DNA of 64,000 nucleotides from Sphaerosporella brunnea (GCA_008704415.1 VXIS01000015.1:229566-293565); one strand, 5' to 3'. Counted from the first letter of the stretch, positions 22,171 to 35,796 are shown. Translations and numbers: made by a program. Notes: generated by a model not told the origin, from the letters alone.

Positions 22171-22667
22171 TTAGTCTGCAATAATTATTATCCAGTGAAG
22201 TGAAAATATCACTCTTCAACCCTATCGGTGGTTCAAAGTTCAAAGTTAACCATCAGCATTGAAAAGAGAGAGCACAAAATCCCACCCCCACACTTCCCAA
22301 AGCAAGGAGGATACCTGCAGCACCCCACAAAGTTAAAGCTGACATCGCTCGCCTCGGTACACGGGTACGGGTACCGGGGTTGTCGATCGGTGTCTGTATG
22401 ACGTTGCCGTGTCCAAAGCATGTATCGATCGCTGGTAGACATCAATTCGCAGCTGCGTCTGTCTGGTGCAGTTGTACCACCTCATCTCAGCCCTCAAGCC
22501 CCCAAAAATGGATAAAAAAAAAGGCCTTTAAATTTTTCGCAACCCAAACCGCAAGATATATCACAAGTCCCCTCGCCCTCCTCTTCTCGTATATTCCACA
22601 CACCCACACCCTCACTGCGACTCAACGCTATCGTATTGTGTTTCACTCCGCCGCCGCCCGCCGGTAT
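22171..22667. other. convergent intergenic spacer
   Basis: Lies between the stops of photolyase (plus) and cox4 (minus), so it holds both 3' UTRs. A short GGTAC/GGGTAC-rich block lies near 22357-22380. Nothing else seen. Confidence 0.5.
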
Positions 22668-23511
22668 TTACCAGTACTGCGGCTTGACGAAGTCGGCCAT
22701 GGTGGGGGGGTCGACCTGGGGAGGGTGCTCGTCTATTCCACTATCAGTATTTGAGAAACAGAGGAAAAGGAGTCCAGGGGATATACGGTCGTGAGCGTGG
22801 TCGTGCTCGGCGTGCTCCGGGCCAACGTAGTCCATCTTGTAGACACCACCACACTCGGGGCAGCGCTCGATGGGACGGTCCTTGGAGACGGTGAGCCAGA
22901 TGACGACGTGGGAGTCGGCAGGGTAGCCGGTGCAGCCCAGGTAGCGCTCCTCGCCGAAGGAGGGGACGACGATGGGGTCCTCAAGGGTTCCTTTACCATC
23001 ACATCACACCACATCACATCAATCAGCGTCTTGGCTCGGAAACCCGGAATTCATCATCATCCATCATCATCAAGAAGAGGGTTATTGCATACCCTTGCGG
23101 CTAGCATCCAAAGGCTTCATGTCGAACACGTCGATGCCCTCCATCTTTCCAAGGATCTCGAAGCGCTCAAGACCAGTCGCCTGCTCGAGGTCGGTGGGCA
23201 CGGTTCCGGGCGCAGCTCCGGGTCCGAAAAGGTCCTCCTCGCTGCGGATCTCTATATGTATCCATCCCTCCAATTAGCACCCGACCCAATTCCACTCCTT
23301 TTCTCCCCCCAATGCTGGTGCTGGCGATGGTGTGTGTGTGTGTGTGTGTGTGTGTGTTCGTACCGTGGAAAGCCTTGAACTTCTTCTCGGGAACCTTAGG
23401 CGCATCCTGAGCCCGGAAAGCCGAGACCGAAAGCGGGCGGGCAGCGACGCGAGGGACAACTGTGGTGGCGGCGCGGCGCACGGAGAAAGTGAGAGCGCGG
23501 GATGCGAACAT
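22668..23511 (-). CDS. cox4: cytochrome c oxidase subunit IV (mammalian Vb type)
   Basis: Four exons (23511-23364, 23251-23093, 22990-22787, 22732-22668) with introns of 112, 102 and 54 nt give 191 residues. The first ~40 residues are an Arg/Ser/Ala-rich mitochondrial presequence (MFASRALTFSVRRAATT...). The mature part contains LEDPIVVPSFGEERYLGC and the zinc-binding end ERCPECGGVYKMDYVGP, diagnostic for yeast Cox4/mammalian COX5B. This nuclear-encoded subunit sits on the matrix face of complex IV and binds zinc. The C-terminus has a His-rich tract (HAEHDHAHDHEHPP) and ends FVKPQYW. The first intron holds a (GT)n microsatellite. Exon phases agree throughout. Confidence 0.95.
23333..23357. repeat. 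(GT)n microsatellite inside cox4 intron 1
   Basis: About twelve GT units at 23333-23357, immediately inside the donor end of the first cox4 intron. Confidence 0.85.
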
Positions 23512-25216
23512 TGCTGCTGCTGCTGCTGCTGCTGTAGTGGTGTTTGCGGGTGGTAGGTAATGAGTGGAGATAAAAGGTTTTGGTTGGTGGGTGACGAAAT
23601 GAAGCGGCGGCAGAGGGGCGATGGGAAAATCCGGGTGACATATCGAACCATGACACGCCCTTGATTCGACGAAGCCCCCAGCCAAGCGATAAGATTTAAA
23701 AGATAAGATAAGTACTGATTTTCAATTTACATATCTCTGCCGCACGTTCATTTTCTCAGCCCCATATTATGCACGACATGTATGTATACTTCGTCGTCTA
23801 CTTGCCGAATATGAGATGCCAACCTCCCAGCTGCCCTGCCAGCTGTAAAATCCGTTTGCCCCCATCCCTCACCCAAATCCAGGCTCAAGAGCGTCGCCCT
23901 GCATGTGCAGCAGCAGCAACCACGGCACTTGAAGGAAAAAAAAGGTTGAAATCGAGGAAAAACTTAATATAATAACCCCACGTTGCACTACCACTCCAGC
24001 ACCTGTCTCCCGCGAATTCGAACACCTGTCCTTCGATCCGTGGAACCGTTTGCTCTAACTCAATTGGAAGCCTTCTTTACAAACGGAACTCCCATCGCAC
24101 CGCGCTTGACAACAGTACCCACGACCCAAATCACGATCACCTAAGGTGAAAATTAAATAGTAAAGTGTGAAAAAAAAAAAAAAAAAAAAAAAAGTGGTAT
24201 GTAGAATACAAGCCCTCCCCCCCCTTCCCCCCTCCCTTCCCTGACGGCATATAGGATCACAGCTTCGCCCCTCCCACCAGTTCCACCACCACCACCACGC
24301 CTTCGGTATTACAACCAACATATCACATGACACAAGAACTCCGACGAAACTGCAAGCAAAAAACAACACAAAAGGCAATGAAACAGAAAAAGAAAAAGAA
24401 AAAAACTCCCGGCAAAGACAGTCCTCGTTTATCCCGATCCAGCACCCAAAAAAATCCAAATGAGATGTCCACCCAACGACCATGAAAACATACGCAAGCA
24501 CAAAATCCGCTCCGGAGCTCCAAAGAAAATGCCATATTGCCAACGTCTGCGAGACGGAAAAGGACAAAAGCAAATACAGCTGCAAAAATAAAGGAAGATA
24601 AGTGTGCTAACAAACGGAAGAACTGACCCCACCCAGACAAAAAAAAAACTGCATGTCACATCATCATACATCGTGCAACAGCAACGACTTTGGCACTGCA
24701 TCACCACCCCTCCCGACTCAATCCACATCTAAGGAGAGGAAATGGTAGGAAGGATAGTAGGGAAAAAAAGACACTACCTTTATATACCAAAACATCCAAA
24801 GCAAGGAAAAATGATTCTCTCGAAACGCCAACTGTCCACCCCACGCAACAGAAAAAAGAAATGCCAATACATGTATCCATGGAGATTAGGAAAATCCAGA
24901 CCAATAAATAACCGGAAGGAAAGCATATCGAACAAAAGAAAATAACGAACTCAAAGAACACCATGTAGCAACTATCGTCAGCCCGTTCAGCTTGTCCAAT
25001 TACGCATCCTGGACGACATCTTATTAGATTATTAGGTGGGGGCATGGTCACATAAGGAAATGTAGCATCAGTCTCGTCATCTCCAAATGCTGGAGGAATG
25101 TTGGAACAGTCTCGGCTTCATCGAAAATTTCGGCGGATCGGGGCTTCCTCTCCAGAGGGTCCTCGCGGAAATTCCACGAGATATTCGGGCGCCCCTGGAG
25201 AGGAAGAATGCAGGCG
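23512..25216. other. intergenic, no gene seen
   Basis: Starts with the cox4 promoter, which carries a (CTG)n tract just before the ATG. Also holds an A run of about 22 at 24171-24193. The rest, downstream of the Myb gene, shows no supported coding. Confidence 0.45.
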
Positions 25217-26356
25217 TCATTGCGGCGAGCCTTCGCTCTCCCCTGGAGCGACGCCCTCGGTAATCTCCCGGGCTTTCTCTCTGCATGCGGCGGGAGAGAA
25301 GCCGCTTCCGACCTTAGCAGCAATTAAACGCCAGCGGTCTTGCTCGTACTCTGTCATTGCGGTGCGTAATCGTTGTACCTACTCGCACGTTCATCATCAA
25401 CATATGTCACGAAATTGAGATCGCAATCTCGCTAATGGGAAATTTCCCGACAGGCAGGGATATCGACCCCCACTCCCGGGGATGTTTATGCGATTTGAAA
25501 TAAACGGAGCCAGGTTGCTGGGAAGCATGAGGCGAGACTCCCTTCCCAGCAATCTGCCGCCTGTGCGCTACACGGGCACAAGGCATGTGCCATGGGAAGG
25601 TGCACGTTTGTCCGACAGCAACACACAACATCGGATCCCTTTTGGGGAAGCTGGCCGAAAAGAGGCGAGCGCGAGAAAAAAAAAAAAAAAACAACTGGGA
25701 ACACACAGGGACTGGGTTTTTGGGGAGGATTTGGAGCACAAAATGTCACCTACCGTTTCGTCTGTCCACTGCGTGGTCTTGGCTTTGAGCTTTGTGCAGT
25801 ACCGAACCTGCAACGTCCCGGAGGACCTCCCTGGGAAGAACTCTGCAATCTGCTTCCATGTCAAGGATTTGTTCTCCTTGAGATCCACCAACAGCGTGTC
25901 ATCTTCGGGAGTGAACTTCAGCTTGGGACCCCTTGGGCGCGGCGCGGGTGACGGCATTTGCTGGGACGCTCCGCCTGCTACCTGTACCACTGCTGTGGAA
26001 GGGCCTGCCATGCCGATGCCCGGGCTCCCACGGCCACCAATACTCATCCCGGTAGCTGTTCGCTGCATTTTTGCGGGTGGCGGATGGTCACCCATGTGGT
26101 GATGATGGAGTTGTTGCTGTTGTTGTGGATGTTGGGGATGCTCCTGTGCACGTGCATGGTGATGCCCCGCATTGTGTTGCGCTGGCGGCGGTAGATGGTG
26201 GTAATGCGACTCCACTTCCTGGTCGTCATCTTCTCGGTACCCTAGAGGATCCAGCTCCAGCTCTTCATGCGTCCGTGCCCGTGGCTTAGCCGACGTGTGC
26301 CCATAAAGATGCGAGCTACCCCCACCTAGATGCGGCGGCGGCCGGTGATGTGCCAT
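25217..26356 (-). CDS. two-repeat SANT/Myb transcription factor, His/Gln-rich (Myb-A)
   Basis: Exons 26356-25754 and 25378-25217 with a 375-nt intron give 254 residues from the first in-frame ATG. The C-terminal half has two Myb/SANT repeats: KFTPEDDTLLVDLKENK...WKQIAEFFPGR, and QWTDETVQRLRTAMTEYEQ...WRLIAAKVG...ACREKARE. The second repeat forms only after splicing. The N-terminal part is rich in His, Gln and Pro. It is probably a nuclear DNA-binding regulator. Oddity: the frame stays open upstream to about 26863 through poly-His and poly-Gln segments, yet there is no ATG on this strand between 26357 and 27578. Either that part is leader, or translation starts at a non-AUG codon or in an exon more than 1.2 kb away. 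Paralogous to the gene at 36390-37220. Confidence 0.85.
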
Positions 26357-27578
26357 TTGCTGCACGTGCAAGAGCGGTTCGTTTAGGTCGTCAAGGGTAT
26401 CGAGTCCGCGCGGTTGTTCCTGGTGGTAGCTTGAAGTGTATCCGTGGTGCTGCGGGTAGTGGCGCTGGTGGTGTTGTTGCTGCTGTTGTTGGCGGTGGTG
26501 GTGGTGATGTTGATGCTCCGCTGCCGTTTGGTGGCTGCTATGGAGCAGGTTATGTGAGCTGTGAAGATACTGTTGCTGCTGCTGATTGCGGGAGTAGTTC
26601 GGTCCAGTGAATTCGTCGTAATACGGAGCAGCCACGATGGCTAATGGTGTTGGTGGAGGAGAATTGAATCTCCAGCCACTGTGAGACGCGGTGGTAGTGA
26701 TCGTGGGTGGTTTCGTTGGGGGGAAGGGGCAAGAATATCGGGGATTTATTGCGTTGCCGGCGTATGCAGTCACTGCTATGGCTGCTGGTCTATTTCGCCG
26801 GTTCCAATTGAGAAAGAGTGGTAGTGGTGTATATGATGGTGTATATGGTTGGTGACCTTAACTCGCGGCAGCCGGTAGTGAATCTACTGCGCGGCGTGGT
26901 CTTCAGATAGCACGGGGCAGACAGGTGGTTAAGAGTCCAGGAGGGGTGACTCGGATGATGGGGCGTGCTGCGCGAAAGGAACCCAAGCGTCGATGAAATT
27001 TTCGAAAAAGCAGGCACCGCTGACGAAATAACGTTTACAGGGTGGTAGGTATAAGACTTCTCCCTATAGCTTTCTCCGGCGGTAGGAGAAAAAGTACGAC
27101 GGGGGGGCTGACCGGGGCGCGGCGGCGGTGGGTGAAGGCAGGGCAAACAGTCTACAAAAAGAAAAAAAACAGAAATGGGCGCCGGCTGATAGGCTGTTGC
27201 TGCTGCCGCCTCCGCTGATACTTTCGGAACGGAGGAAGATGGCGCTCTAAGTTGCAAGTTGTCGATGGTGATATTCGCGCCTTAATCCCTTGCTCTCTCG
27301 GTCTCGACAATCCGGGGTGGGGCTTCTTAACCGTTTAATTTGGCGTTGCCCCGCAGCCGATGCTTTACTTTTCGCTAAAGTGCGATGCGGTCAATCGATC
27401 AGTCGATCTGGAACCGAAAACTGTTGCTCCTGCGTGTTGGTGCTGCTGCTGGTGGTGATGGGGGTGCCAATCAGGCTGATATTTGGTCTTGGTAACAGTG
27501 CTTGCTCCTTGTGTTTTTGATCTCCTCTTCTTTTTTTTGCGGGTGTGGCTGTAGTTGTCGATTGCAAACCAGATTGTG
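26357..27578 (-). promoter_or_regulatory. 1.2-kb ATG-free region upstream of Myb-A
   Basis: I scanned every position of the + strand for CAT between 26357 and 27578 and found none, so the coding strand has no ATG for 1,222 nt. The opposite strand has many. This is best explained as an exceptionally long 5' leader under selection against upstream ATGs, possibly including a non-AUG-initiated N-terminus. Confidence 0.5.
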
Positions 27579-30452
27579 CATGATTCAAAACAACAAGACT
27601 ACGTGGACGCCTTTTTGAAGAAGTCGAGACTCATTCGAGGTTGGGCAGGCTTGTGAAAAACGGATGACCTGATCGGAATTATGAAGGAGGAAGGCCCTTG
27701 TGCGTGGAGGGGATCGCCGGCGAGGGATGTAGTCAATAACTGATCTAGAGCTTCGAACTAGGAACCCGCGTCTGAATGGCTGATCAGGCGCAAGGCTGTT
27801 TGAACGTCCAGGCTGCCGGCGCTGAGCCAGAGCGAGACGGGACAGGTGCGGCAACGACAGGCAAGGTAGGTAGGTATGCGGTGGCGGCGATATGCACAGA
27901 CGTACCCGGCCCTAAGGGAAAAGGGGGGCAAATAAGTATCGGATCAGAGCAACTCGAAACGTTGTCCAAACCGGGATACAGGTTCTTGAAGAGGATAGTC
28001 GAAGAGGAATGGGCGAGCAGGTTGTGAATTGATGTTGGGGCGTTGTAGGTGGGTAGGTATGTTGAGATGTAGAGTGGGTAGGGGCAGGGTAGTGTTCTGA
28101 CTAGCTTGTTGTTCGACGGGCTTGTAGAAAGAGAGGCAAGAGTTCTCAGTGAGCAGCGCAAATGCTTGTGCCTGCCGGCTTGGTAGAACAACTAGAGGGG
28201 CCACGAAGACCAGGACTCTCCCATGGAGGCAGGGTCTGGGGAGGAGGGCGGGCGGGGCACGAAAGAAGCACAGAAACAGTAACAGAGCATGTAACGGGAC
28301 GGACCACGTAAATCCATGGGGGCTGCAGTAGGAAGGATGAAGCTCGAATTGGACAGGATTGGGGGTACGGTTTTGACAGTGCAGCTATAATTGCCCTTCT
28401 ATAACTTCCCCAGAACGGCAGCCATAGGGTAGTAGCTGCTGGCAAGACAAAACAAAAAGCAGATACGCAACGATGTATCACCTGGGAGAGCGCATCATAC
28501 CCACAGACATACGTACCAATTGGATAGAAACCTGTGGCTGATATATATATTTGGCGTCAATCAAGTGCGGTAGTTGCGTAAAACTGCACACGGGTTCATT
28601 GCGTTAGTACACTTCAGTAGGCTTCATGCATGCTCCAAAATCTTCATCATCATCATCATGCCCGGGAAGCTGCCCTTGAGCCGGCAGCCAACCGTGATCC
28701 ATCGGGCATTGCTTACATACAATGTACATTGTTCCTTCGATGCCGGCGGCCTGACTGTCGAGGCGTGAGTTTTGCCTCAACGGGAGGACACGCCAGCGAT
28801 ATGCCTCAGATTATTCACGATAGCGGCGTCAGCAGCGTTCTGGTCGGTAGCAGCGTCACAGTCACAGCGAGAGGGGCAGCGAAGGGAGAAGCCGCTGAGG
28901 GACTATCAGGGATGTCGTTGTCCGAAAATAAGGGAGAGGCTTGAGACGCAACACGGTTTTGACAGCTCGTGCTCTGCATTTCACTAAACCTCGCTTGGTT
29001 CGAGGACGTCGTTGCTGGCATGGTTGGCCCGACATCGATATTTTTTGCGGTGGCCTCATTGGGGGCACGGAGATGCAGCGCTGATCAAGTGATTGAAGGA
29101 ACAGCTGAAGCGAAGCCAACTGCAGCAGGAGAAAAAGAAAGAATACTTTCGGGAGGTGTAGCAGTGGCACTTGCGTGTGGATCCAAGGCTACTGCGCTTG
29201 CTTGGTTGCAGCGGTGTGGATGTGGACGGAGATAGTGTGGAGAGGGGGGAGGGGGGAGGGGGAGGGGTGGGCGGTGGCTTGGGCATTTGCGGGACACAAC
29301 CGCTTGGCAGTTTGGCTTCCTACAGACAGCGGTTTCGGTATCGTCAGCAGCGGCCGTGAAGAGTTTGGGACTTGCTCCGCTGGCCGGGCGGTCGGGAGCC
29401 GGAGTGAAGACGTGGAGCTGTTGCACAGTTGCGTGGTCATCGTGATGGCTGCTGCTGGTGGTGGTGCTGGAGGTGAGATAATCGATGCATACTGCCATTC
29501 GCAGGCTTGAGACAGAGAGCAGAGCACGTATTCCGAGTGGAATCGAGTGCATACGATCGCGATGCAGACACACTTCCATACAACCACAGTGGCTGCTTCT
29601 CCCCTGCGCATCTGACATGCTCCCATGCGGTGCATAAGGGATGCATACATCTTTCAGCCTGCATCATATGGCAGGCGAGCGCAACTGCGACAAACTACTT
29701 GCGCTAACTAACTAACCGGACGTTGACACGGAAGATCCTGCCTGCTGTCCCGGCGAAGATCGCCGCTGTGGCTCAATTAGCCAATTCGCTTGGCCACCAG
29801 CCAATGAGCGGCAGTGCTTGCTGTTGCTGCCAGCTTCAGCGTCTACATACACCACCCCGCGCTTGCACCGCACTCGGCAACGCTGTCCAGGCAGCTGAAA
29901 TACTCTCTCAATCGGACGTTGCCTATCACGCCCCCCCCCCCCCCCAGCCTTTCTTGATATCCCACTCCACCACGGCCAGCCGTAAGAGACCTGACGTTCT
30001 CGCTGCGAGATTCCGTGATCCACCAACCAACCCTCCCTCCGAACGGCAATGCCGTGAGATACGTATCCGGCGGATCTCTAATATTAATGGCGATGGGTGC
30101 ATGCGCAATGCCTGGCCCGTCGAGAATAGGCCCATGGCGTCGCGCTGCGACCAGTTGAGGTGCTGCTCGATGTATCCCTGCCTGCCTTGCCTGCATCGCG
30201 CCGCGACACCGACAAATCAAGAGTTGGGATGAACCGTGGAGGCTGCAAATCGCGTATCGAACCGACGAATGGAAAATTCGCCGGGAGCAAATTAGAGTAG
30301 AGTACATACAAGTTTGAAGCCGTTGTCTTAGCAAGCCCCCCAGCTACGAACAGTCATATCTGGAACATCGAGGAAGACCGAGCAACTCCTGGCATCTGAA
30401 CGTGCCGCCTCAATCTAATCTTGTTCCTCTCGCTAACTGAGCCCCCCCACCA

Positions 30453-30482
30453 CCCAACCCAACCCAACCCAACCCAACCCAA
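30453..30482. repeat. (CCCAA)n microsatellite
   Basis: Six tandem CCCAA units. Not the CCCTAA telomere unit of most ascomycetes. Confidence 0.85.
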
Positions 30483-31358
30483 CACTTGGCGGTCCGTTGC
30501 ATCAAACATTGTCCTATGTAGCAGTGCAAAACAACCGCTCCTCCATGTAGAATACCGTAGCCAGCCGTCACGTCAATATCAGCTGACAAACAATCCTCCC
30601 CCTGAATATCCTCAAACTCGGAGTAAACCTTCAGCAATCCCACACGTGCACGTAAACATCCAAAACGAACCCAAAAAGCCTCTTACATCGGTTTCATCGT
30701 GATGGGATAACCCCGCACCGCCACTCTCCATATGCATCCTTCAATCACCGCGCGCCGGTACTGTTCCCTAATTTTCCCCTTGTCTCCTACCCCTGAGCAC
30801 CTTACCTCAACTCCAGCAGACGACGACAAAACGTCGAACTCTAGCTGAAACACTTCTGCCCTGCCCACTCGCAGTCGCGGGTATGATCGATATCATGCTC
30901 ATATGCTGATAGCTCCTCGATTACTACTGGTTCGTCCATCTGATCTCCAACAGGGCTCTTGGTCTCGAAACATCGGTTGTTGGTCACCCTGCTTCTTCTT
31001 CTGCAGAGAGAGATCTGCACCTTCCTACTTCTATCTGCCGAGGAAAAGAATAAAAAATCACAGGTTGCCTGAGATTTCCCCCGTCGGGTTTAGGGGTGGA
31101 ATCGAGATTTCGAGATACTCTACCGCTTCAACAAAAGCAACCTACACACTTACATAGTGGAATCAGGTAATGCAACTATCAGCGTAGGCCGCAGCAACAT
31201 CAAGCAAGGCTTGGTACGTTACAGCTGCCGTCCCTCCGAGCTACTCTAGATTAGAATGGAATTGAGATTCCGGGCGATCAGACATAACCGAGCACTGCAT
31301 TGCTTCGGTCTTTGTCCTTCGATACCTAATCGCCAAGGGCCAGCCCAGCTCTGTATGG

Positions 31359-31661
31359 TTGGGGACACCTAAACACGGTGGGATTTGGGACCCCTATCTT
31401 AGATGGCTGCTATCTAGATAACCGAAAAAAAAAAAAACTTATTTTTTAAAAGAACTCCATAGAGCGCCTAGTGTTCGCTCGCTCTATCGTTCTATAGGCT
31501 TCATTTTTCCCTAACTTCTCTGGTTGTGGAGAAAAGACACCGGGATTCATGTCGCTAATAGGTCAAAATAGGAAGTTTCACGCCCATCACTCGACCGGTA
31601 TTTTGTCTGTGTTACTAAGCAGGAATTGATGTCGCGACCCTCCGCTTCAAGGTGTCCCCAA
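31359..31661. mobile_element. candidate small inverted-repeat element
   Basis: TTGGGGACACCT at 31359-31370 is perfectly inverted at 31650-31661 (AGGTGTCCCCAA), framing about 300 bp without coding capacity. No target-site duplication can be seen and the match does not extend much further, so the call is weak. Confidence 0.35.
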
Positions 31662-34426
31662 TCACACGCCGCCGACGGAGACGTTCGCGTTCGCTCGCTC
31701 ACCGACAACATCGCGAAATCTTACAAGCCTACATCGATTTGCTGAATTGCAGCGGCGCAGGCTAAGCAACATCCCCAACCTCCCCGCAAAAAGTAATGTA
31801 GTCAAAATTCGAACCTTTCGTTCCGTTTCAGCCTCGCAAGTTCTATGCATGGGTGAGTACATATCAATAAAAGGCTTGTGAGGCTTGTGTTTCGGTGAAG
31901 GAAAAAAAAAAAAAAAAAAGGTTAACGGCTAGATCGTTTTACAACTCCTCCTCCTCCTCCTCCTTCTGGAAAATGCATTAGCCAAGGCCGGTTTGAACTG
32001 TATGCGGTGGTACAGGCGCCGCAAGCTCGACACGCCTGCTAATGTCCCCACACCAGGAGGCGTTTTTCTCTCTCGGGGAGTAGTTCGAGTTCGTAGCTCT
32101 TCCTTAACTCCGACCCGCCGGCCAGCTTGGAAACAAACGACAGAGTAGGAAGTTGCGGTTTAGTTACCGAGCCGCGCCATCTTGCGTACTTAGGTAATGT
32201 AAATGCCTTTCCCCTTCTTTGGCGAATTACATAATTGTATTTCCTTACTCATGTACCTATAGTTAAGTCGAAATAAGGTGATTAGTTAGCATAAGGCTTG
32301 GCCGGCATGGCAGGGTATACACATAGGGCTGATGATGCTGTTTGCTGTTGAGATCTTGAGATCATAGTTATTAGTACCTATATAAAGTATGTATATACAG
32401 GTATATACCAATTCACACACGGATTTCAAGCCTTGGAACTTATGGCATTACAGGATATCCGTGCCCAGTCGTCAAGAAATGCGCATTCCACGCCGAAGCT
32501 GGACGCGCACACTTTGATTAAGGTGTGGCGGGGTTTTCAGTTATAAGGGTTAATTAACCTCTAGCTACCTAGCTACAAAAGACGAAGAAAAGGAAACATT
32601 CATAGGTATGAACATCGCATAAACTAAGGAGATAGGAGTTATGTGTAATTCCGATCCTTATATCGTCGGTAATCTCGTCTCGGACTTCTATGTAGCTAGC
32701 CAGGGTAGATGCGATGCCGGCGGGAAGGCAGGGCCTGGGCCAGGGGATGGAACGGTAGTTAGATGAGAGACAAGAGGGAGTATATCTTTCCTCGTTCGTG
32801 ATAGCAGTAATCATTGACTGACTACATGCCCCAGATGTTTGTTTGTTTGTTGAGTGACGAAGCTAGCTAGCTGGCTGGGTCCGAAGCTATACATCCGCAC
32901 GCAATGCCGTTCTCAGTTTGCAATATCTAGGGGAACATCTTTGTTGAGCTTGCCCCCGTTCCGCCCCCCCCCCCCCCCCACCCCGTCTACAAGCTAGGGT
33001 ATGTATGTAGAGATAGATCACCACTGCGCATCAGATGCCGCCCGCGCGCCCGAACGCATGAAAGGGCATGGAGCATATGTAGGTGTAGCCGAAGGACCGA
33101 GCCAACCGGTACTAGGCTGTGTGGATGGATGCCGTTGCCCAATCGAGGTTTTGATTGCTGCTTTGGAAAAATACCGAGGCAGAGGACATATCGTCTTCGG
33201 CCATGGCTGGTTTTTGCTTTTTTGCTATGATAATTCGCTGCGTGCTCAATATGCAATAGTTATCCATCCATCCATCCATCCCTCATCGATAGGTAGAGGA
33301 CGTTGCAGCTAGATAGCTACCTAGCTCCCAGCCAGCAAGCAATTGGCATCATACAACGAACCGAGGTGTAGATAGCCTATGAGGGTGGATATATATATAT
33401 ATTATTATTATTTGCTCTTGTGTCAAAGCAGTTTGGTTGGATGTGGAAGTTCCTGAACACCGAATAGCTCCAGTCCAACACCAACGGCCATCGGCCAGCG
33501 GACGTTGTTGGCATGGCATGGGATATATTGTTCAAGTGACTGCAAGGAAGTTAATTAAGCAAGGTTTTGCACCCGCCTCTCCCCTGCTCCGCAGTTAGTT
33601 AGATACCCATTTTTGCCAACGGTGGGCGGAAGGCCGGCTAAAATTGGCGATATACGTGCATGCATAGCCTGAGCTTCCGTTAACGTTCCGCTGTCACTGC
33701 TGGATACGGGTAATGGTGCACACGCTCACCCACATGATGGCGGCACAGTTTCGGGAATCCATCTACCTTGTAACTCGTCAGCTCTAGCCAGAATGATATA
33801 TCAGACATGGTATCTATCCTCAACAATTGGGGAAGCGAATGCGAGGGGACAGCTACGTTGATAGACCCAACCAGCAATACCGTTTCAGTCGACGCCGCCT
33901 CCCTAAAGAAGACGAACGTACCCGAGCTTCCCAAACCAATGTGGAAGTGGGTACTCTTCTCTACTCCACATCTTCCTTCTTAGGAAGTGGAGCCCCCCCC
34001 CCCCTCCCTCTTCTTGCTTTCGATACTCTTTTCGTCCCGCACGCACGCACGCACATCCATATGAGGTTGTGTTTGCCGTTGCTTCTAGGTAGTAGCTAGC
34101 GTATTGCATTATCTAGTATGAACACTCGAGAGTATTCTACATTACATTCCGGCTTCCGATGAAGATGGGTCGACAGAACCGGGGGGGGGGAACCGGTTTG
34201 ACAGTTCAAAATAAAATGTCTTACGATTTCTCCGAAGTGGGAGTAAGCAGCCAGCTCTCGGGTAGAGAGTAGATATCTAGATAGGATACCTAGAGTTTTG
34301 TAAGTCAAGCGAGAATCAAGGGTTTCTCTGTTGCTGCATCAAGTAGCTAAGAAAAAATCATTTACATACTTGTGGCCGGCCAGACAGACGCCAGATTAGC
34401 GAACCGCGATGGCGCTTGCAAGTGAG

Positions 34427-34457
<31 letters not shown>

Positions 34458-35796
34458 TTGTACCACGTCCCTCTTTTATATATATATATATATATGTATA
34501 TATTTATATACATATATGTACTTAGTGGATACATGTATGTAGATAAACACCGGTCCAATTGCGACTACAATAATTCCACCCCCCGCCACAAGTTGCCCTT
34601 TGTTTTTTGTTTTTTTGTTTTTTGCAAAGATTGGATCTGTCCATCGGATCGAACGCGCCCAGATTAAGAGCCCTTGCTGTGCGACGTGTTTCCCCAAGCC
34701 TTAAGCTTGTGGGGTACCTAGGTATCTACACAAAAAAACTGCGGAGGAGGCATTAACCGCCCCGCGGGTCCGCTCAGGCCTCATAACCTTCGGCCAATTA
34801 CAACCCCTCCAGAAACGGTCCCGACCCTCCGAGCTAGTCATTAATTAACTAAGAAGCGTACGTTTTGTCAAAAAAAAAAAAAAAAACGCTTCTCGATCTG
34901 TATCTCCGAAAACCGGCCGGGTTACCTGTGCACACACACGCACACGCACAACCTTCAGAAGCTGTTGATGATCGCGTGGCGTGAGCGCGCGCGCACGGGG
35001 AAGATTCCGGATATATCAGAGCAGGTACAGCTTTCCGATCCATCCATCCATCTTATCGCCCGCAAGCTGCTTCTCAGGCCTGCCCAGTAAGGGAAGCTAG
35101 GTACTAACTTGCATACTTGGTATCATGTAATTCCAGCCCGGTTGGCGCCGAAAAGCCCAAACTATCATCTGCTCTCAAATAACGTATCAAGTCTCCTTGT
35201 ATGTGTATGTGTGTGTGTGTGTGTGTGGGCGCGCATGCGGATTGGAATTAACCATCCAAGTTGGACGTCCAGTTCCAAACGTCCAGTCCAGCTGGCTCCT
35301 CCGCTCATTCGCAAAAAACGATATCACTTCTCAACTAACTCACCAGAGAACAACTGTTAACCAGCAATCAGCAACAAAACTTAACCTGGGCTCAAAACAA
35401 ACTGTTTACTTCACCTCCCCACTCATTCCTTCCCCCCCTGATCCAGCAAAAACTACTCAAAATTCCGACCGAGTGAGTGATCATGAGTGAGAAGTTGGTG
35501 CTATGACCTTGTAAATCCAGCAACTCGCTATCGGTGATATGTATTCCCACCAGCTTCCGTCTTCAAGCCGCCCATGGCCATCTCCCAAATACCCCAATTC
35601 CAATGCCCAATGCCCAACACCCGCCGGCCAGGGAGTCCATCACCACGACCTCACCCGCACAAGCGCGAGTGATCTACCATGCCCGCCCCCCCAATTACTC
35701 AACTTCACCCCCCCCCCGCTGTAACAACCCCGCAACCCCGGAAGCCCGCATCCCTTCCCGCTTTTGTACTGGAAGCACTTTCCTCGCCAACTGCAC

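Noticed and set aside
26357..26773. Calling Myb-A from the GTG at 26773
   Set aside because: Eukaryotic initiation at GTG is rare; kept as a finding but the annotated start is the first ATG at 26356.
29085..29650. Overlapping 150-177-codon frames on the minus strand
   Set aside because: Several frames are open at once over CT/GT-rich low-complexity DNA, with no domain and no plausible splice structure.
30453..30482. CCCAA array as an internal telomere repeat
   Set aside because: Unit differs from the CCCTAA repeat of most ascomycetes and the array is very short.
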